Shown here one piece after another: positions 1 to 9,246 of a stretch of DNA of 64,000 nucleotides. Position 1 is the first letter of the stretch. Every line of letters starts with the position of its first letter. A model generated the notes under the pieces. That model searched no databases and was not told the origin of the DNA. It worked only from the letters and a program-made list of their open reading frames with translations. Where the stretch lies: assembly GCF_900091415.1 (NCBI RefSeq), contig NZ_FMHU01000001.1, positions 434,001 to 498,000 on the forward strand, read 5' to 3'. This DNA is from Micromonospora inyonensis. Its GTDB lineage: Bacteria; Actinomycetota; Actinomycetes; Mycobacteriales; Micromonosporaceae. A program made the position numbers and the translations under genes.

Positions 1-454
1 CCGCCCGCGTCCACGCCGCGCGGCGTCCCGCCCCCGGATGGTGCACCCGGTAGGCCTCCGCGATCTGCCGTCCGACCGGATAGAACGGGTGCAGGGCGGA
101 GAGCGGGTCCTGGAAGATCATCGCGACGTCCCGGCCGCGCAGCCGGCGGGCCCGCTCCTCGGGCATGCCGATCAACTGGTGGTCGCCGACCCGGATCTCC
201 CCGGTCACCGTGGCCCGGCGCGGGTCGTGCAGGCCCAGGACGGCCAGGGACGTCACGCTCTTGCCCGACCCGGACTCGCCGACGATCCCCAGGGTCCGGC
301 CGCGTTCCACCGCGAACGACACCCCGTCCACCGCCCGCACCACGCCGTCCTCGGTGGCGAACTGCACCCGCAGATCGGTCACCCGCAGGTACGGCCCACC
401 CGCGCCATGCTCCCCCGGCGCGGCGCGGTGGTCGTCCGGCTTCTCGGCCGGCAT
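1..454 (-). CDS. Oligopeptide/dipeptide ABC transporter ATP-binding protein (5' part only)
   Basis: The reverse strand encodes the N-terminal ~151 residues of an OppD/OppF-type ATPase, which would power peptide or nickel import with membrane permeases. Visible are the leading beta strands, a Walker A motif GESGSGKS near residue 52, and a Q-loop MIFQDPLSALHP typical of the oligopeptide subfamily. The gene runs off the left edge, so the signature motif and Walker B are not seen. ATG at 454 is used here; an in-frame GTG 18 bases upstream is an alternative start. The permease genes would be expected outside the window. Confidence 0.85.
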   Translation of the reverse strand, partial: MPAEKPDDHRAAPGEHGAGGPYLRVTDLRVQFATEDGVVRAVDGVSFAVERGRTLGIVGESGSGKSVTSLAVLGLHDPRRATVTGEIRVGDHQLIGMPEERARRLRGRDVAMIFQDPLSALHPFYPVGRQIAEAYRVHHPGAGRRAAWTRA

Positions 455-472
455 CGACTCGGCTCTCTTCAC

Positions 473-855
473 GACCGACCGCCCCCCCTGGTTGACGAAG
501 AGAACTTGCAGCGGTTCCCAGAGGGTGAAAATAAGCTACAGGCGCCGTCCTGTCAGCCGTCGGTCCCGTAACGAGTCGGCATCACCGCCCCGGACACCCC
601 ACGACGCGCCGACGAGCAGCTCGCCCCCGGCGGTCCCGCCGAGGCCGCACGCCGAACGGGCTGCGCCGGCAGCAGGGTGCCAGACCTCGGCGCGGACCGG
701 GACATCGCGCGGATCTGCCGGACCATGCCCCTTCCGGTCGACGGCGACTGACCGCGCGACGTGGTGGCTGATGAGCCCGGATCGGCGCACCGGAGGTGCG
801 ACGATGGGGCAGGCGATCACGAGAGGATTCCCGCCGGATCGAGGTGGAGGTGACC
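473..855. other. Intergenic region without a convincing gene
   Basis: This region separates the divergent ABC ATPase and Uma2 genes. It starts with a short A/T-richer stretch near 495-540 that could hold the promoter of the ABC gene. Short open frames exist on both strands, but none shows a recognisable domain. I see no hairpin terminator or repeat. Confidence 0.4.
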
Positions 856-1404
856 ATGACCGCAGTGGTGTTCGACCACGACGGACCGTGGACGGAGGAG
901 GAGTACCTCGCCCTCGGCGAGACGCACCAGCGCGTCGAACTCTTCGACGGGAGCCTCCACGTGACCCCTGCCTCCACGCCCCAGCACCAGAACATCTCCG
1001 GTGAACTCCGCGCCGCCCTGCGCCGACCGGTCCGCGAGGCCGGACTGCGCGTGCTGGAGGGGGTGAACGTCCGGCTCCGCCCGGACCGCATTTCGATTCC
1101 GGACCTCGTCGTCACCGATCCGATCGACCTCGACGACCCCTACGTCGACGCGGGCGACGTACGACTGGCCTGCGAGATCATCTCGCCTGACAACGCCGCC
1201 ACGGACAAGGTGCTGAAGATGCACTACTACGCAGCTGCCGGGATCGCGTGGTATCTGCTGGTCGAGCAGAAGAGCCTCGTCGCCCAGCTGTACCAACTAC
1301 AGGGCGGCCACTACGTGGAGCACTCGACCGCCGGCCCGGGTGGGGTGCTGAAGCTGACCGAGCCGGTGCACGTGACGATCCGGCCGGAGACGTTGCTGGA
1401 CTGA
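856..1404 (+). CDS. Uma2 family (DUF820) putative restriction endonuclease
   Basis: This 182-residue protein matches the Uma2/DUF820 family, a PD-(D/E)XK nuclease fold abundant in actinomycetes and cyanobacteria. The N-terminus has the family pattern WTEEEYLAL followed by RVELFDG. The catalytic core is visible as PDLVVTD, ACEIISP and the lysine-containing VLKMHYYAAAGI. ATG at 856 is chosen because GGAGGTG lies a few bases upstream; an in-frame start 60 bases earlier lacks a good ribosome site. The cellular role of the family is unknown, and it usually occurs as scattered singletons as here. Confidence 0.85.
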   Translation: MTAVVFDHDGPWTEEEYLALGETHQRVELFDGSLHVTPASTPQHQNISGELRAALRRPVREAGLRVLEGVNVRLRPDRISIPDLVVTDPIDLDDPYVDAGDVRLACEIISPDNAATDKVLKMHYYAAAGIAWYLLVEQKSLVAQLYQLQGGHYVEHSTAGPGGVLKLTEPVHVTIRPETLLD

Positions 1405-1437
1405 CAAGTGTCGGGGGGCTCGCCTAGGGTCGGGCCC

Positions 1438-2874
1438 ATGACGGAGTTCGACGCGGCGACCCTCGCCGTGCAGGCCGCGCTCGACGCCGGTGCACGGTAC
1501 GCCGACGTCCGGGTGATGCACCGCCGCTACGAGTCGATGTCGGCCCGCAACGGCGAGATCGAGGAGCTGACCCAGGACTCCGACCTCGGGCTCGGGGTGC
1601 GCGCCCTGGTCGGGTCGAGCTGGGGCTTCTACGCCGTACCCGATCTGGCCGACGCCGCCGCCCGCGACGCCGGCCACCGCGCCGCGCGGATCGCCGCGGC
1701 GAGCGCCCGGGTCTCCGGCCCGCCGGTCGAGCTGGTGCCGGCCACGCCCACCACCGCCTCCTGGACCTCCCCCTGCCGGGTCGACCCGCTCGGCGTGCCG
1801 CTGAGCAGCAAGGGCGACCTGCTGGTCGCCGCGACCGCGACGATGGCCGAGCACGGGGCCGACCTCGCCGAGGGGCTCTACCAGGTCTGGGACACCGGCA
1901 AGTGGTTCGTCTCCAGCGAGGGGCACCGCATCGACCAGCACGTCCGCGAGTGCGGTGCGGGCATCTCGGCCACCTCCATCGGCGACGGCGAGACCCAGCG
2001 CCGGTCCTGGCCCAGCTACCGCGGCCAGTACGGCACCACCGGCTGGGAGCTGGTCGACTCACTCGACCTGGTCGGCAACGCCGCCCGGATGGCCGAGGAG
2101 TCGCGGGCACTGCTCACCGCCCCGCTCTGCCCGGCCGGTGAGACCGACCTGATCCTCGGCGGCGAGCAGCTGGCGTTGCAGATCCACGAGTCGGTCGGGC
2201 ACGCCATCGAGCTGGACCGGATCCTCGGCTGGGAGGCGGCGTTCGCCGGCACCTCCTGGCTCGACCTGCGACAGCTCGGCTCGCTGCGCTACGGCTCCGA
2301 CCTGATGAACATCACCATCGACCCGACCATCCCGGGCGCGCTGGGCAGTTTCGGCTTCGACGACGAGGGCTCCCCGGCGGTCCGCCGGGACGCGGTCCGC
2401 GCCGGACGCTGGGTGGGGGTGCTCGCCGGCCGGGACTCGGCCGCCGTCGCCGGCCTGGGCTACGGCGGCAGCGTCCGCGCCGACGGCTGGGCCCGGCTGC
2501 CGATGGTGCGGATGACCAACGTCGGCCTGGAGCCGGGGCCGCACACCCTGGCCGAGATCGTCGCCGCGACCGACGACGGCGTGCTGATGGACGTCAACCG
2601 CTCCTGGTCCATCGACGACAAGCGTCTCAACTTCCAGTTCGGTTGCGAGATCGGGTGGGAGATCAAAAAGGGGCGGCGCGGCCGGATGCTGCGCAACCCC
2701 ACCTACACCGGGATCGGGCCGGTCTTCTGGCGCTCCATGGACATGCTCTCCTCCGAGATCGTCCCCTGGGGCACGCCCAACTGTGGCAAGGGCCAGCCGG
2801 GCCAGGTCGGGCACACCGGCCATCCGGCCGCCCCGGCCCGCTTCCGCAACGTCCGGGTGGGGGTTTCCGCGTGA
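1438..2874 (+). CDS. tldD: TldD family metalloprotease subunit
   Basis: This is TldD, the catalytic half of the TldD/TldE heterodimeric zinc protease that trims peptides and antitoxins and matures some RiPPs in other bacteria. The metal-binding helix is clear at HESVGHAIELDR near residue 242. The 478-residue length fits the family. ATG at 1438 begins the conserved N-terminal domain; a GTG 30 bases upstream is less likely. The partner gene follows after about 37 bases on the same strand, forming a two-gene operon. No RiPP precursor is seen nearby, so the substrate here is unknown. Confidence 0.9.
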   Translation: MTEFDAATLAVQAALDAGARYADVRVMHRRYESMSARNGEIEELTQDSDLGLGVRALVGSSWGFYAVPDLADAAARDAGHRAARIAAASARVSGPPVELVPATPTTASWTSPCRVDPLGVPLSSKGDLLVAATATMAEHGADLAEGLYQVWDTGKWFVSSEGHRIDQHVRECGAGISATSIGDGETQRRSWPSYRGQYGTTGWELVDSLDLVGNAARMAEESRALLTAPLCPAGETDLILGGEQLALQIHESVGHAIELDRILGWEAAFAGTSWLDLRQLGSLRYGSDLMNITIDPTIPGALGSFGFDDEGSPAVRRDAVRAGRWVGVLAGRDSAAVAGLGYGGSVRADGWARLPMVRMTNVGLEPGPHTLAEIVAATDDGVLMDVNRSWSIDDKRLNFQFGCEIGWEIKKGRRGRMLRNPTYTGIGPVFWRSMDMLSSEIVPWGTPNCGKGQPGQVGHTGHPAAPARFRNVRVGVSA

Positions 2875-2911
2875 ACGCGGTTCCCACCGTCGCGAACAAG
2901 GGGGTCGCCGC

Positions 2912-4297
2912 GTGAGCGGGCGCGAGACGGAGATCGCCGGGCAGGTGGTCGAGCTGGTGGGCCGCCTCGCCGACCCGGCCGCGCAGGCCGAGGTGACGGT
3001 GACCCGGACGGACGCGGCGCTGACCCGGTTCGCCAACTCGTTCATCCACCAGAACGTCGCCGAGTCGACCGTGTCGATCCGGCTACGGCTGCACACCGAC
3101 GGGCGGACGGCCACCGGCAGCGGCAGCCTGACCAGCCCGGACGGGCTCCGGGAGCTGGTCGAGCGGACCCTGGTCGCGGCCCGGCTCTGCCCGCCCGACC
3201 CGGGCTGGCCGGGGCTGGTCCCGCCCACCCCGACACCGGCCGCCCCGACGCCCGACGAGGCCACCGCGTACGCGGAACCGGACGAGCGGGCCGCGCGGGT
3301 CCGTGCCTTCGTCGACGCGGCCGGCGGGCTCGAGACGGCCGGCTACTGCCGCACCTCCCACCAGGCCGCCGCGTTCGCCAACACCGCCGGGCACACCGCG
3401 TGGGGGCGGATGGCCGAGGCGGCCATGGACGGCATCGCGCGCGCCGGTGGGGTGGACGGGATGGCCCGGCTCGCCGCCGACCGGCTGGCCGACCTGGACG
3501 GCGCGGCCCTCGGCGCGCGGGCGGCGGGAAGGGCGCGCTCCGGCGTCGACCCGGTCGAGCTGCCGCCGGGGCGGTACGAGGTGGTCTTCGAGCCGGCCGC
3601 CGTCGCCGACCTGCTGGCGAACCTCGCCATGTACGGCTTCAACGGCAAGGCGTACGCCGAACGGAAGTCCTTCGCCGAGTTGGGTGCGGCCCAGTTCGAC
3701 CGGGCGGTGTCCCTGCTCGACGATCCGCTCGCCGCCTCCGGGCTGCCCGTCGACACCGAGGGCACCGCCCGGCACGCGCTGCCCCTGGTGACCGCCGGCA
3801 CGACCGGCGCGGTGACGCACGACCGGCGCACGGCTGCCGCCACCGGGGCCGCCTCGACCGGGCACGGGTCCCTCGACTCGCCCACCTTCGGCCCGTTCCC
3901 GCGCACCGTCCGGCTGCTGGGCGCCGCCGGGGCGGCACCGGCGGCGGACACGGCGGCCGGCGCGGTGGTCGACCCGGACACCGCCGCCCTGGTGGCGGGC
4001 GTCGGGCGGGGGCTGCTGGTCTGCGACCTCTGGTACACCCGGGTGCTCGACCCGAAGGCGCTGACGGTGACCGGGCTGACCCGCAACGGCGTCTGGCTGA
4101 TCGAGGACGGCGTGGTCACCCGCCCCGTCCGGGACCTGCGCTTCACCCAGGCGTACCCGCGCGCGCTGGCGCCCGGCGCGGTGCTCGGGGTGGGTCGGGT
4201 CGCCCTCCGCCAGCCGGACCGGACCGCGGACACCTGGTGGAGCGCACCGCCGCTGCGCCTGGCCGAGTGGAACTTCACCGGTGGCGCCTCCGGGTGA
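2912..4297 (+). CDS. TldE/PmbA family protease partner
   Basis: This 461-residue protein is the TldE (PmbA) partner of the upstream TldD. As usual for TldE it lacks the HExxxH metal site but keeps the family fold, with N-terminal VTRTDAALTRFANSFIHQN and a C-terminal region around LWYTRVLDPKALTVTGLTRNG. GTG at 2912 is chosen because it follows the tldD stop closely and begins the conserved region. The reading frame is open further upstream into tldD, but that part looks like shadow sequence. The two proteins probably form a proteolytic chamber in the cytoplasm. Confidence 0.88.
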   Translation: MSGRETEIAGQVVELVGRLADPAAQAEVTVTRTDAALTRFANSFIHQNVAESTVSIRLRLHTDGRTATGSGSLTSPDGLRELVERTLVAARLCPPDPGWPGLVPPTPTPAAPTPDEATAYAEPDERAARVRAFVDAAGGLETAGYCRTSHQAAAFANTAGHTAWGRMAEAAMDGIARAGGVDGMARLAADRLADLDGAALGARAAGRARSGVDPVELPPGRYEVVFEPAAVADLLANLAMYGFNGKAYAERKSFAELGAAQFDRAVSLLDDPLAASGLPVDTEGTARHALPLVTAGTTGAVTHDRRTAAATGAASTGHGSLDSPTFGPFPRTVRLLGAAGAAPAADTAAGAVVDPDTAALVAGVGRGLLVCDLWYTRVLDPKALTVTGLTRNGVWLIEDGVVTRPVRDLRFTQAYPRALAPGAVLGVGRVALRQPDRTADTWWSAPPLRLAEWNFTGGASG

Positions 4298-4599
4298 GCT
4301 GCCCCGGTCGCTGATTCGTTGACCCCCATGGGCCCGGATCGTCCCCCGACGTGAGGTTCTTAACATCGGACAGCGATCGGAGGGCCACAGCTTTCCCAAC
4401 CGGGGATATTCGGGCGACACTCCCTGCGCGAACGGCTCGCGGCGAGCGGCGTAACGTGTGTCACTTAGCTGCGTCGGTACGCCCCGGCGTGGTTGTGGGT
4501 GTGCGCAGGGGACGTGGCTTGCGGGGGCGGTGCGCCGGCCCGCGTGCCCGGCCGGAACCGATCCGTGCCCGCGAGGGCCCCGTCAGGGAGACAACTGGA
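4298..4599. promoter_or_regulatory. Upstream region of the sdh operon
   Basis: These 302 bases carry no gene. They contain the most A/T-rich patches nearby (around 4349-4360 and 4400-4412) and should hold the sdhCAB promoter. A ribosome-binding GGGAG lies at 4586-4590, nine bases before the sdhC start. I could not assign an operator with confidence. Confidence 0.4.
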
Positions 4600-5406
4600 A
4601 TGACTTCAACGGCAACGAGGCCGCGGGGTGCGCGAGCGCGCGCCGCCATCGCGGCGAAGACGTTGCGTACCGACCGCTGGTGGTTGGCGCCGCTGATCAC
4701 GGTCATCGGCCTCGGCTCGTGGGTCACGTACGCGACGGTCCGGGTCTTCATGCACAAGTGGTACTGGGTCGACGACTACCACTACCTGACCCCGTTCTAC
4801 TCGCCGTGCGTGACCGAGGCGTGCGTGCCGGAGGCGGCGCACTTCGGCCGCTTCCTGCCCGGTTGGTGGATCATCCCGGACGCCGCGATGACCCTGCCCT
4901 TCCTGCTGCTGTTCCGGTTGACCTGCTACTACTACCGCAAGGCGTACTACCGGTCGTTCTGGCTCTCGCCGCCGGCCTGCGCCGTGCCGGACGGGCACAA
5001 GAGCTACTCCGGCGAGACCCGCTTCCCGCTGCTCGGCCAGAACCTGCACCGGTACGCCTTCTACGCGGCCGCGATCATCTCCCTGATCAACACCTGGGAC
5101 GCGATCCTCGCCTTCCACTCCCCGGACGGCTTCGGCTTCGGCCTGGGCAACGTGATCCTGCTCGGCAACGTGATCATGCTCTGGGCGTACACGATCTCCT
5201 GCCACTCCTGCCGGCACATCATCGGCGGGCGGCTGAAGCACTTCTCCAAGAACCCGCTGCGCTACCGCGCCTGGACGGGCGTGTCGTGGCTGAACGTCCG
5301 CCACATGCAGCTCGCCTGGATCACCCTCGGCACCCTGGCGCTGACCGACTTCTACGTGATGGCGCTGGCCGCCGGCTGGTTCAGCGACCTGCGGTTCATC
5401 AACTAA
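4600..5406 (+). CDS. sdhC: Succinate dehydrogenase membrane anchor subunit
   Basis: This 268-residue polytopic protein is the single membrane subunit of an actinobacterial Sdh1-type succinate:quinone oxidoreductase, the same gene order as mycobacterial Rv0249c-Rv0248c-Rv0247c. About five membrane segments are visible, for example WLAPLITVIGLGSWVTYAT and the stretch ending in LGNVIMLWAYTI. A CHSCRH motif follows the fourth segment; in the mycobacterial Sdh1 structure a membrane-embedded Rieske-type cluster has been described, and this Cys/His pattern could supply such ligands (inference). ATG at 4600 fits the ribosome site; longer upstream starts would add an unlikely arginine-rich extension. 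Confidence 0.85.
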   Translation: MTSTATRPRGARARAAIAAKTLRTDRWWLAPLITVIGLGSWVTYATVRVFMHKWYWVDDYHYLTPFYSPCVTEACVPEAAHFGRFLPGWWIIPDAAMTLPFLLLFRLTCYYYRKAYYRSFWLSPPACAVPDGHKSYSGETRFPLLGQNLHRYAFYAAAIISLINTWDAILAFHSPDGFGFGLGNVILLGNVIMLWAYTISCHSCRHIIGGRLKHFSKNPLRYRAWTGVSWLNVRHMQLAWITLGTLALTDFYVMALAAGWFSDLRFIN

Positions 5407-5421
5407 AGGGCCCGGACACAG

Positions 5422-7347
5422 ATGACTACGCGAATCGAACGACACCACTACGACGTCGTCGTGATCGGGGCCGGTGGAGCCGGTCTGCGGGCGGCGATCG
5501 AGGCCCGACTGGCCGGCAAGAAGACCGCGATCATCTCGAAGTCGCTCTTCGGCAAGGCGCACACGGTCATGGCCGAGGGCGGCGCGGCCGCCGCCATGGG
5601 GAACGTGAACAGCCGGGACAACTGGCAGGTGCACTTCCGCGACACCATGCGCGGCGGCAAGTTCCTCAACAACTTCCGGATGGCCGAGCTGCACGCGAAG
5701 GAGTCGCCGCAGCGGATCTGGGAGCTGGAGACGTACGGTGCGCTCTTCGACCGCACCAAGGACGGCAAGATCTCGCAGCGCAACTTCGGCGGGCACGAGT
5801 ACCCCCGGCTGGCGCACGTCGGTGACCGGACCGGCCTGGAGCTGATCCGCACCCTCCAGCAGAAGATCGTCTCCCTCCAGCAGGAGGACAAGAAGGAGTT
5901 CGGCAACTACGACGCGCGGATCAAGGTCTTCGCGGAGACCACGATCACCGAGCTGCTGCTGGACGGCGACCGGGTGGCCGGCGCGTTCGGCTACTACCGG
6001 GAGTCCGGCGAGTTCGTCCTCTTCGAGGCCCCGGCCGTGGTGCTCGCCACCGGCGGCGTCGGCCGGTCGTACAAGGTCACCTCGAACTCCTGGGAGTACA
6101 CCGGGGACGGGCACGCGCTGGCGCTGCGCGCCGGGGCGACGCTGATCAACATGGAGTTCCTCCAGTTCCACCCGACCGGCATGGTCTGGCCGCCCTCGGT
6201 GAAGGGCATCCTGGTCACCGAGTCGGTCCGGGGTGACGGCGGCGTCCTCAAGAACTCCGAGGGCAAGCGGTTCATGTTCGACTACGTGCCGGACGTGTTC
6301 CGCAAGCAGTACGCGGACAACGAGGCCGAGGCGGACCGCTGGTACTCCGATCCGGACAACAACCGGCGTCCGCCGGAGCTGCTCCCCCGCGACGAGGTCG
6401 CCCGCGCGATCAACAGCGAGGTCAAGGCCGGTCGCGGTACGCCCGCCGGCGGCGTCTACCTGGACATCGCCTCCCGGCTGCCGGCCGAGGAGATCCGCCG
6501 TCGCCTCCCGTCGATGTACCACCAGTTCAAGGAGCTGGCCGACGTCGACATCACCAAGGAGCCGATGGAGGTCGGGCCGACCTGCCACTACGTGATGGGT
6601 GGTGTCGAGGTCGAGCCGGACAGCGGGGCCGCGTACGGCACCGTGCAGGGGCTCTTCGCCGCGGGTGAGGTCTCCGGCGGCATGCACGGCTCAAACCGGC
6701 TGGGCGGTAACTCCCTGTCGGACCTGCTGGTCTTCGGCAAGCGGGCCGGTGGGCACGCGGCGACCTACGCCGACCAGCTCACCGCCCGTCCCAAGGTGTC
6801 GGTGGACGCGGTCGAGGCCGCGGTGGAGACCGCCCTCGCCCCGCTCCAGCGGGACACCGGCGAGAACCCGTACGCCCTCCAGCAGGACCTCCAGGCGGTG
6901 ATGGGCGACCTGGTCGGCATCATCCGGCGTGAGGGTGAGCTGGCCGACGCGCTGGTCCGCCTCGCCGAGCTGCGCGAGCGGGTGGCGAAGGTCAGCGCGG
7001 CCGGCGGCCGCCGCTACAACCCGGGCTGGCACCTGGCCCTGGACCTGCGCAACATGCTGGTCGTCTCGGAGTGCACCGCGAAGGCGGCGCTGGAGCGGCA
7101 GGAGTCGCGGGGCGGCCACACCCGGGAGGACTTCCCGGGGATGGACCCGAAGTGGCGCCGGGTGAACCTGGTCTGCTCGCTCGACGGCGACACCGTACGC
7201 CTGGAGCACAAGCCGCTGCCGAAGATGCGGGCGGAGCTGATCGGGCTCTTCGACCGGGCGGAGCTGGCCAAGTACCTGACCGACGAGGAGCTGGCCGACT
7301 TCGACGCCCTCGTCGCCGACGCCAAGACCGAGGAGGCGGGCAAGTAA
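5422..7347 (+). CDS. sdhA: Succinate dehydrogenase/fumarate reductase flavoprotein subunit
   Basis: This 641-residue flavoprotein oxidises succinate to fumarate in the TCA cycle and passes electrons to the iron-sulfur subunit. The FAD-binding GAGGAGLRAAIEA is at about residue 12, and the histidine that normally carries covalent FAD lies in FGKAHTVMAEGG. Downstream are the capping domain and the conserved HGSNRLGGNSLSDLLVFG region. It starts 15 bases after sdhC and overlaps the sdhB start, so the three genes are one transcription unit. Length and motifs are normal. Confidence 0.95.
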   Translation: MTTRIERHHYDVVVIGAGGAGLRAAIEARLAGKKTAIISKSLFGKAHTVMAEGGAAAAMGNVNSRDNWQVHFRDTMRGGKFLNNFRMAELHAKESPQRIWELETYGALFDRTKDGKISQRNFGGHEYPRLAHVGDRTGLELIRTLQQKIVSLQQEDKKEFGNYDARIKVFAETTITELLLDGDRVAGAFGYYRESGEFVLFEAPAVVLATGGVGRSYKVTSNSWEYTGDGHALALRAGATLINMEFLQFHPTGMVWPPSVKGILVTESVRGDGGVLKNSEGKRFMFDYVPDVFRKQYADNEAEADRWYSDPDNNRRPPELLPRDEVARAINSEVKAGRGTPAGGVYLDIASRLPAEEIRRRLPSMYHQFKELADVDITKEPMEVGPTCHYVMGGVEVEPDSGAAYGTVQGLFAAGEVSGGMHGSNRLGGNSLSDLLVFGKRAGGHAATYADQLTARPKVSVDAVEAAVETALAPLQRDTGENPYALQQDLQAVMGDLVGIIRREGELADALVRLAELRERVAKVSAAGGRRYNPGWHLALDLRNMLVVSECTAKAALERQESRGGHTREDFPGMDPKWRRVNLVCSLDGDTVRLEHKPLPKMRAELIGLFDRAELAKYLTDEELADFDALVADAKTEEAGK

Positions 7348-8402
7348 TGGGCGGCAAGCGCCAATTCCGGATCTGGCGGGGCGACGAGAACGGCGGCGAC
7401 CTCCAGGACTACACGGTCGAGGTGAACGAGGGCGAGGTCGTCCTCGACGTCATCCACCGCCTCCAGGCCACCGACGCGCCCGACCTGGCCTGCCGGTGGA
7501 ACTGCAAGGCCGGCAAGTGCGGCTCCTGCTCGATGGAGATCAACGGCAAGCCGCGGCTGGGCTGCATGACGCGGATGTCGACCTTCGAGGAGAACGAGAC
7601 CGTCACGGTCACCCCGCTGCGGACCTTCCCGGTGATCCGGGACCTGGTCACCGACGTCTCGTTCAACTACGAGAAGGCGCGGGAGACCCCGGCCTTCGCG
7701 CCCCCGGAGGACGTGGCCCCGGGCGACTACCGGATGCAGCAGGTCGACGTCGAGCGCTCGCAGGAGTTCCGCAAGTGCATCGAGTGCTTCCTGTGCCAGA
7801 CGGTCTGCCACGTGATCCGGGACCACGAGGAGAACAAGCAGGCGTTCTCCGGTCCCCGGTACTTCATCCGGGCCGCCGAGCTGGACATGCACCCGCTCGA
7901 CACCAAGACCGACCGCAAGGAGTACGCGCAGGCCGAGCAGGGCCTGGGCTTCTGCAACATCACCAAGTGCTGCACCGAGGTGTGCCCCGAGCACATCAAG
8001 ATCACCGACAACGGGATCATCCCGATGAAGGAACGGGTGGTGGATCGCAAGTATGATCCCCTCGTGTGGCTTGGTAGCAAGATCTTCCGTCGGGGTCAGG
8101 ACGAGTCCACCCAGCCCGGTTTCCGGCCGCAGGTCGGCGTGCACCACGGCCTGCACTCGCACGCCGGTGGCTCGCACGACCCGGCAGCCGAGGCGCAGGC
8201 GCAGCGCGGTCTCAACTGGAACCGCGAGGTGCCCAAGCCGACCGCTCCGGCCGTGGACGACCGGGGCAAGCTGCCGCTGAGCGAGCTCACCTTCAACCGG
8301 GCCGCCGCGCCGTCGCCGTTCGGTGACGACGTGACGTTCCCGATCCCGGCCGGGCACCTGAACTACGCGCACCCGGAGCAGGACCAGAAGAAGCAGCACT
8401 GA
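7347..8402 (+). CDS. sdhB: Succinate dehydrogenase iron-sulfur subunit with C-terminal extension
   Basis: This subunit relays electrons from SdhA to the membrane quinone site. The 2Fe-2S ligands are visible in CRWNCKAGKCGSC, and the second-domain cluster ligands in CIECFLCQTVC and CNITKCCTEVCP. The start codon overlaps the sdhA stop as TAATG, which implies translational coupling. The protein has 351 residues; the last ~100, rich in Ala, Pro, His and Gln, extend beyond the usual ~250-residue core and look disordered. A strong hairpin follows the stop codon. Confidence 0.93.
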   Translation: MGGKRQFRIWRGDENGGDLQDYTVEVNEGEVVLDVIHRLQATDAPDLACRWNCKAGKCGSCSMEINGKPRLGCMTRMSTFEENETVTVTPLRTFPVIRDLVTDVSFNYEKARETPAFAPPEDVAPGDYRMQQVDVERSQEFRKCIECFLCQTVCHVIRDHEENKQAFSGPRYFIRAAELDMHPLDTKTDRKEYAQAEQGLGFCNITKCCTEVCPEHIKITDNGIIPMKERVVDRKYDPLVWLGSKIFRRGQDESTQPGFRPQVGVHHGLHSHAGGSHDPAAEAQAQRGLNWNREVPKPTAPAVDDRGKLPLSELTFNRAAAPSPFGDDVTFPIPAGHLNYAHPEQDQKKQH

Positions 8403-8420
8403 GCGACACAGCGAACGGCA

Positions 8421-8459
8421 ACGGGGGTCGTGCGGCGCGCGCCGCACGGCCCCCGTTTC
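8421..8459 (+). terminator. Terminator hairpin after sdhB
   Basis: A long GC-rich inverted repeat (ACGGGGG... paired with ...CCCCCGT, with CGTGCGGC/GCCGCACG inside it) begins 18 bases after the sdhB stop and is followed by a short T run. It is a good intrinsic terminator for the sdh operon. Confidence 0.7.
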
Positions 8460-8512
8460 GCGTGGGGACAACGGTTTCTGCCGTGACAGCTGCCCGCACC
8501 CCGACGCTGTGG

Positions 8513-8572
8513 GGTGGTAGCAGGGGTCCCCTGTTACCGCTTTTTGTCGAAGAAGGGCCCCCTGCAACCACC
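8513..8572. repeat. 60-nt dispersed palindromic repeat, copy 1
   Basis: The outer arms GGTGGTAGCAGGGG and CCCCTGCAACCACC pair across a 60-nt unit; the interior holds a GTTACCGCTTTTTGTCGA segment. Related units occur at 50663-50722, 53055-53109 and 63451-63510. This copy lies between the convergent sdhB and Nudix genes. Confidence 0.8.
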
Positions 8573-8621
8573 CGGAGCAGGCGGCGGCACGCGGCGGTAG
8601 GTCGGCGGTGGGTACCGGCGG

Positions 8622-9062
8622 TCAGAGCCGGGCGAGAAGGGGGCGGAGCGCAGCCACGATGGGAACGTCCGCAGGGAGCCAGTCGACCGTGTCGAGTTCG
8701 TCGGCGGAGAGCCACCGCAGCTCGGCGTGCTCCAGCGCCCTCGGCTGGTCGTCGCCGACGAGCCGGGCCGCGTACACCCTCAGCACGGACCGGCCGTGCG
8801 CCATCCGGACGTCCCGCCCGACCCGGTCGCCGACCTCGACGCGTACGGCGAGTTCCTCGGCGCACTCGCGGACCAGGGCGGCGGTCTCGCTCTCCCCGGG
8901 CTCGACCTTGCCGCCCGGGAACTCCCACCGGCCGGCGACCTCCGGCGGGGCGGACCGGGCACAGGCCAGCACCCGCCCGCCGACGACGATGGCCGCGCCC
9001 ACGACCACCTTCACGTCCCGGCGTTCGGCCGGCCCGTCACCGCTAATCCGTTCGGTCCGCAC
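8622..9062 (-). CDS. Nudix hydrolase, MutT-like
   Basis: This 146-residue protein has a complete Nudix box, GGKVEPGESETAALVRECAEEL, about one third of the way in, so it should hydrolyse a nucleoside diphosphate derivative. The VLACARSAPPEVAGRWEFPGGK context and size resemble (deoxy)nucleotide-cleaning MutT proteins that remove 8-oxo-dGTP; the exact substrate cannot be read from sequence. A GTG start 16 codons in (VKVVVGAAIV) is a possible shorter form. It faces the sdh operon tail to tail. Confidence 0.88.
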   Translation of the reverse strand: MRTERISGDGPAERRDVKVVVGAAIVVGGRVLACARSAPPEVAGRWEFPGGKVEPGESETAALVRECAEELAVRVEVGDRVGRDVRMAHGRSVLRVYAARLVGDDQPRALEHAELRWLSADELDTVDWLPADVPIVAALRPLLARL

Positions 9063-9246
9063 GGCTGACCAGCGTGCCAGATCAATCGGCGGTTTGGATA
9101 CCGTCGCCGACCGCTAGGCCAGCAAGAGAGGGAAGTGTGGGCGTGGACACATCCCCGATGTGACGACAGACTAGGGAACACCAACAGGGACACAGGACGG
9201 CGACGATCTGGCCACGAGCCGGCAACGACGCCTGGGAGGTGCGGTA

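Noticed and set aside
536..820. Reverse-strand 94-residue frame before the Uma2 gene
   Set aside because: No ribosome site, domain or coding-like pattern compared with neighbours.
4606..6687. 693-residue open frame opposite sdhC/sdhA
   Set aside because: A shadow of high-GC third-position bias; the plus-strand sdh genes have clear motifs.
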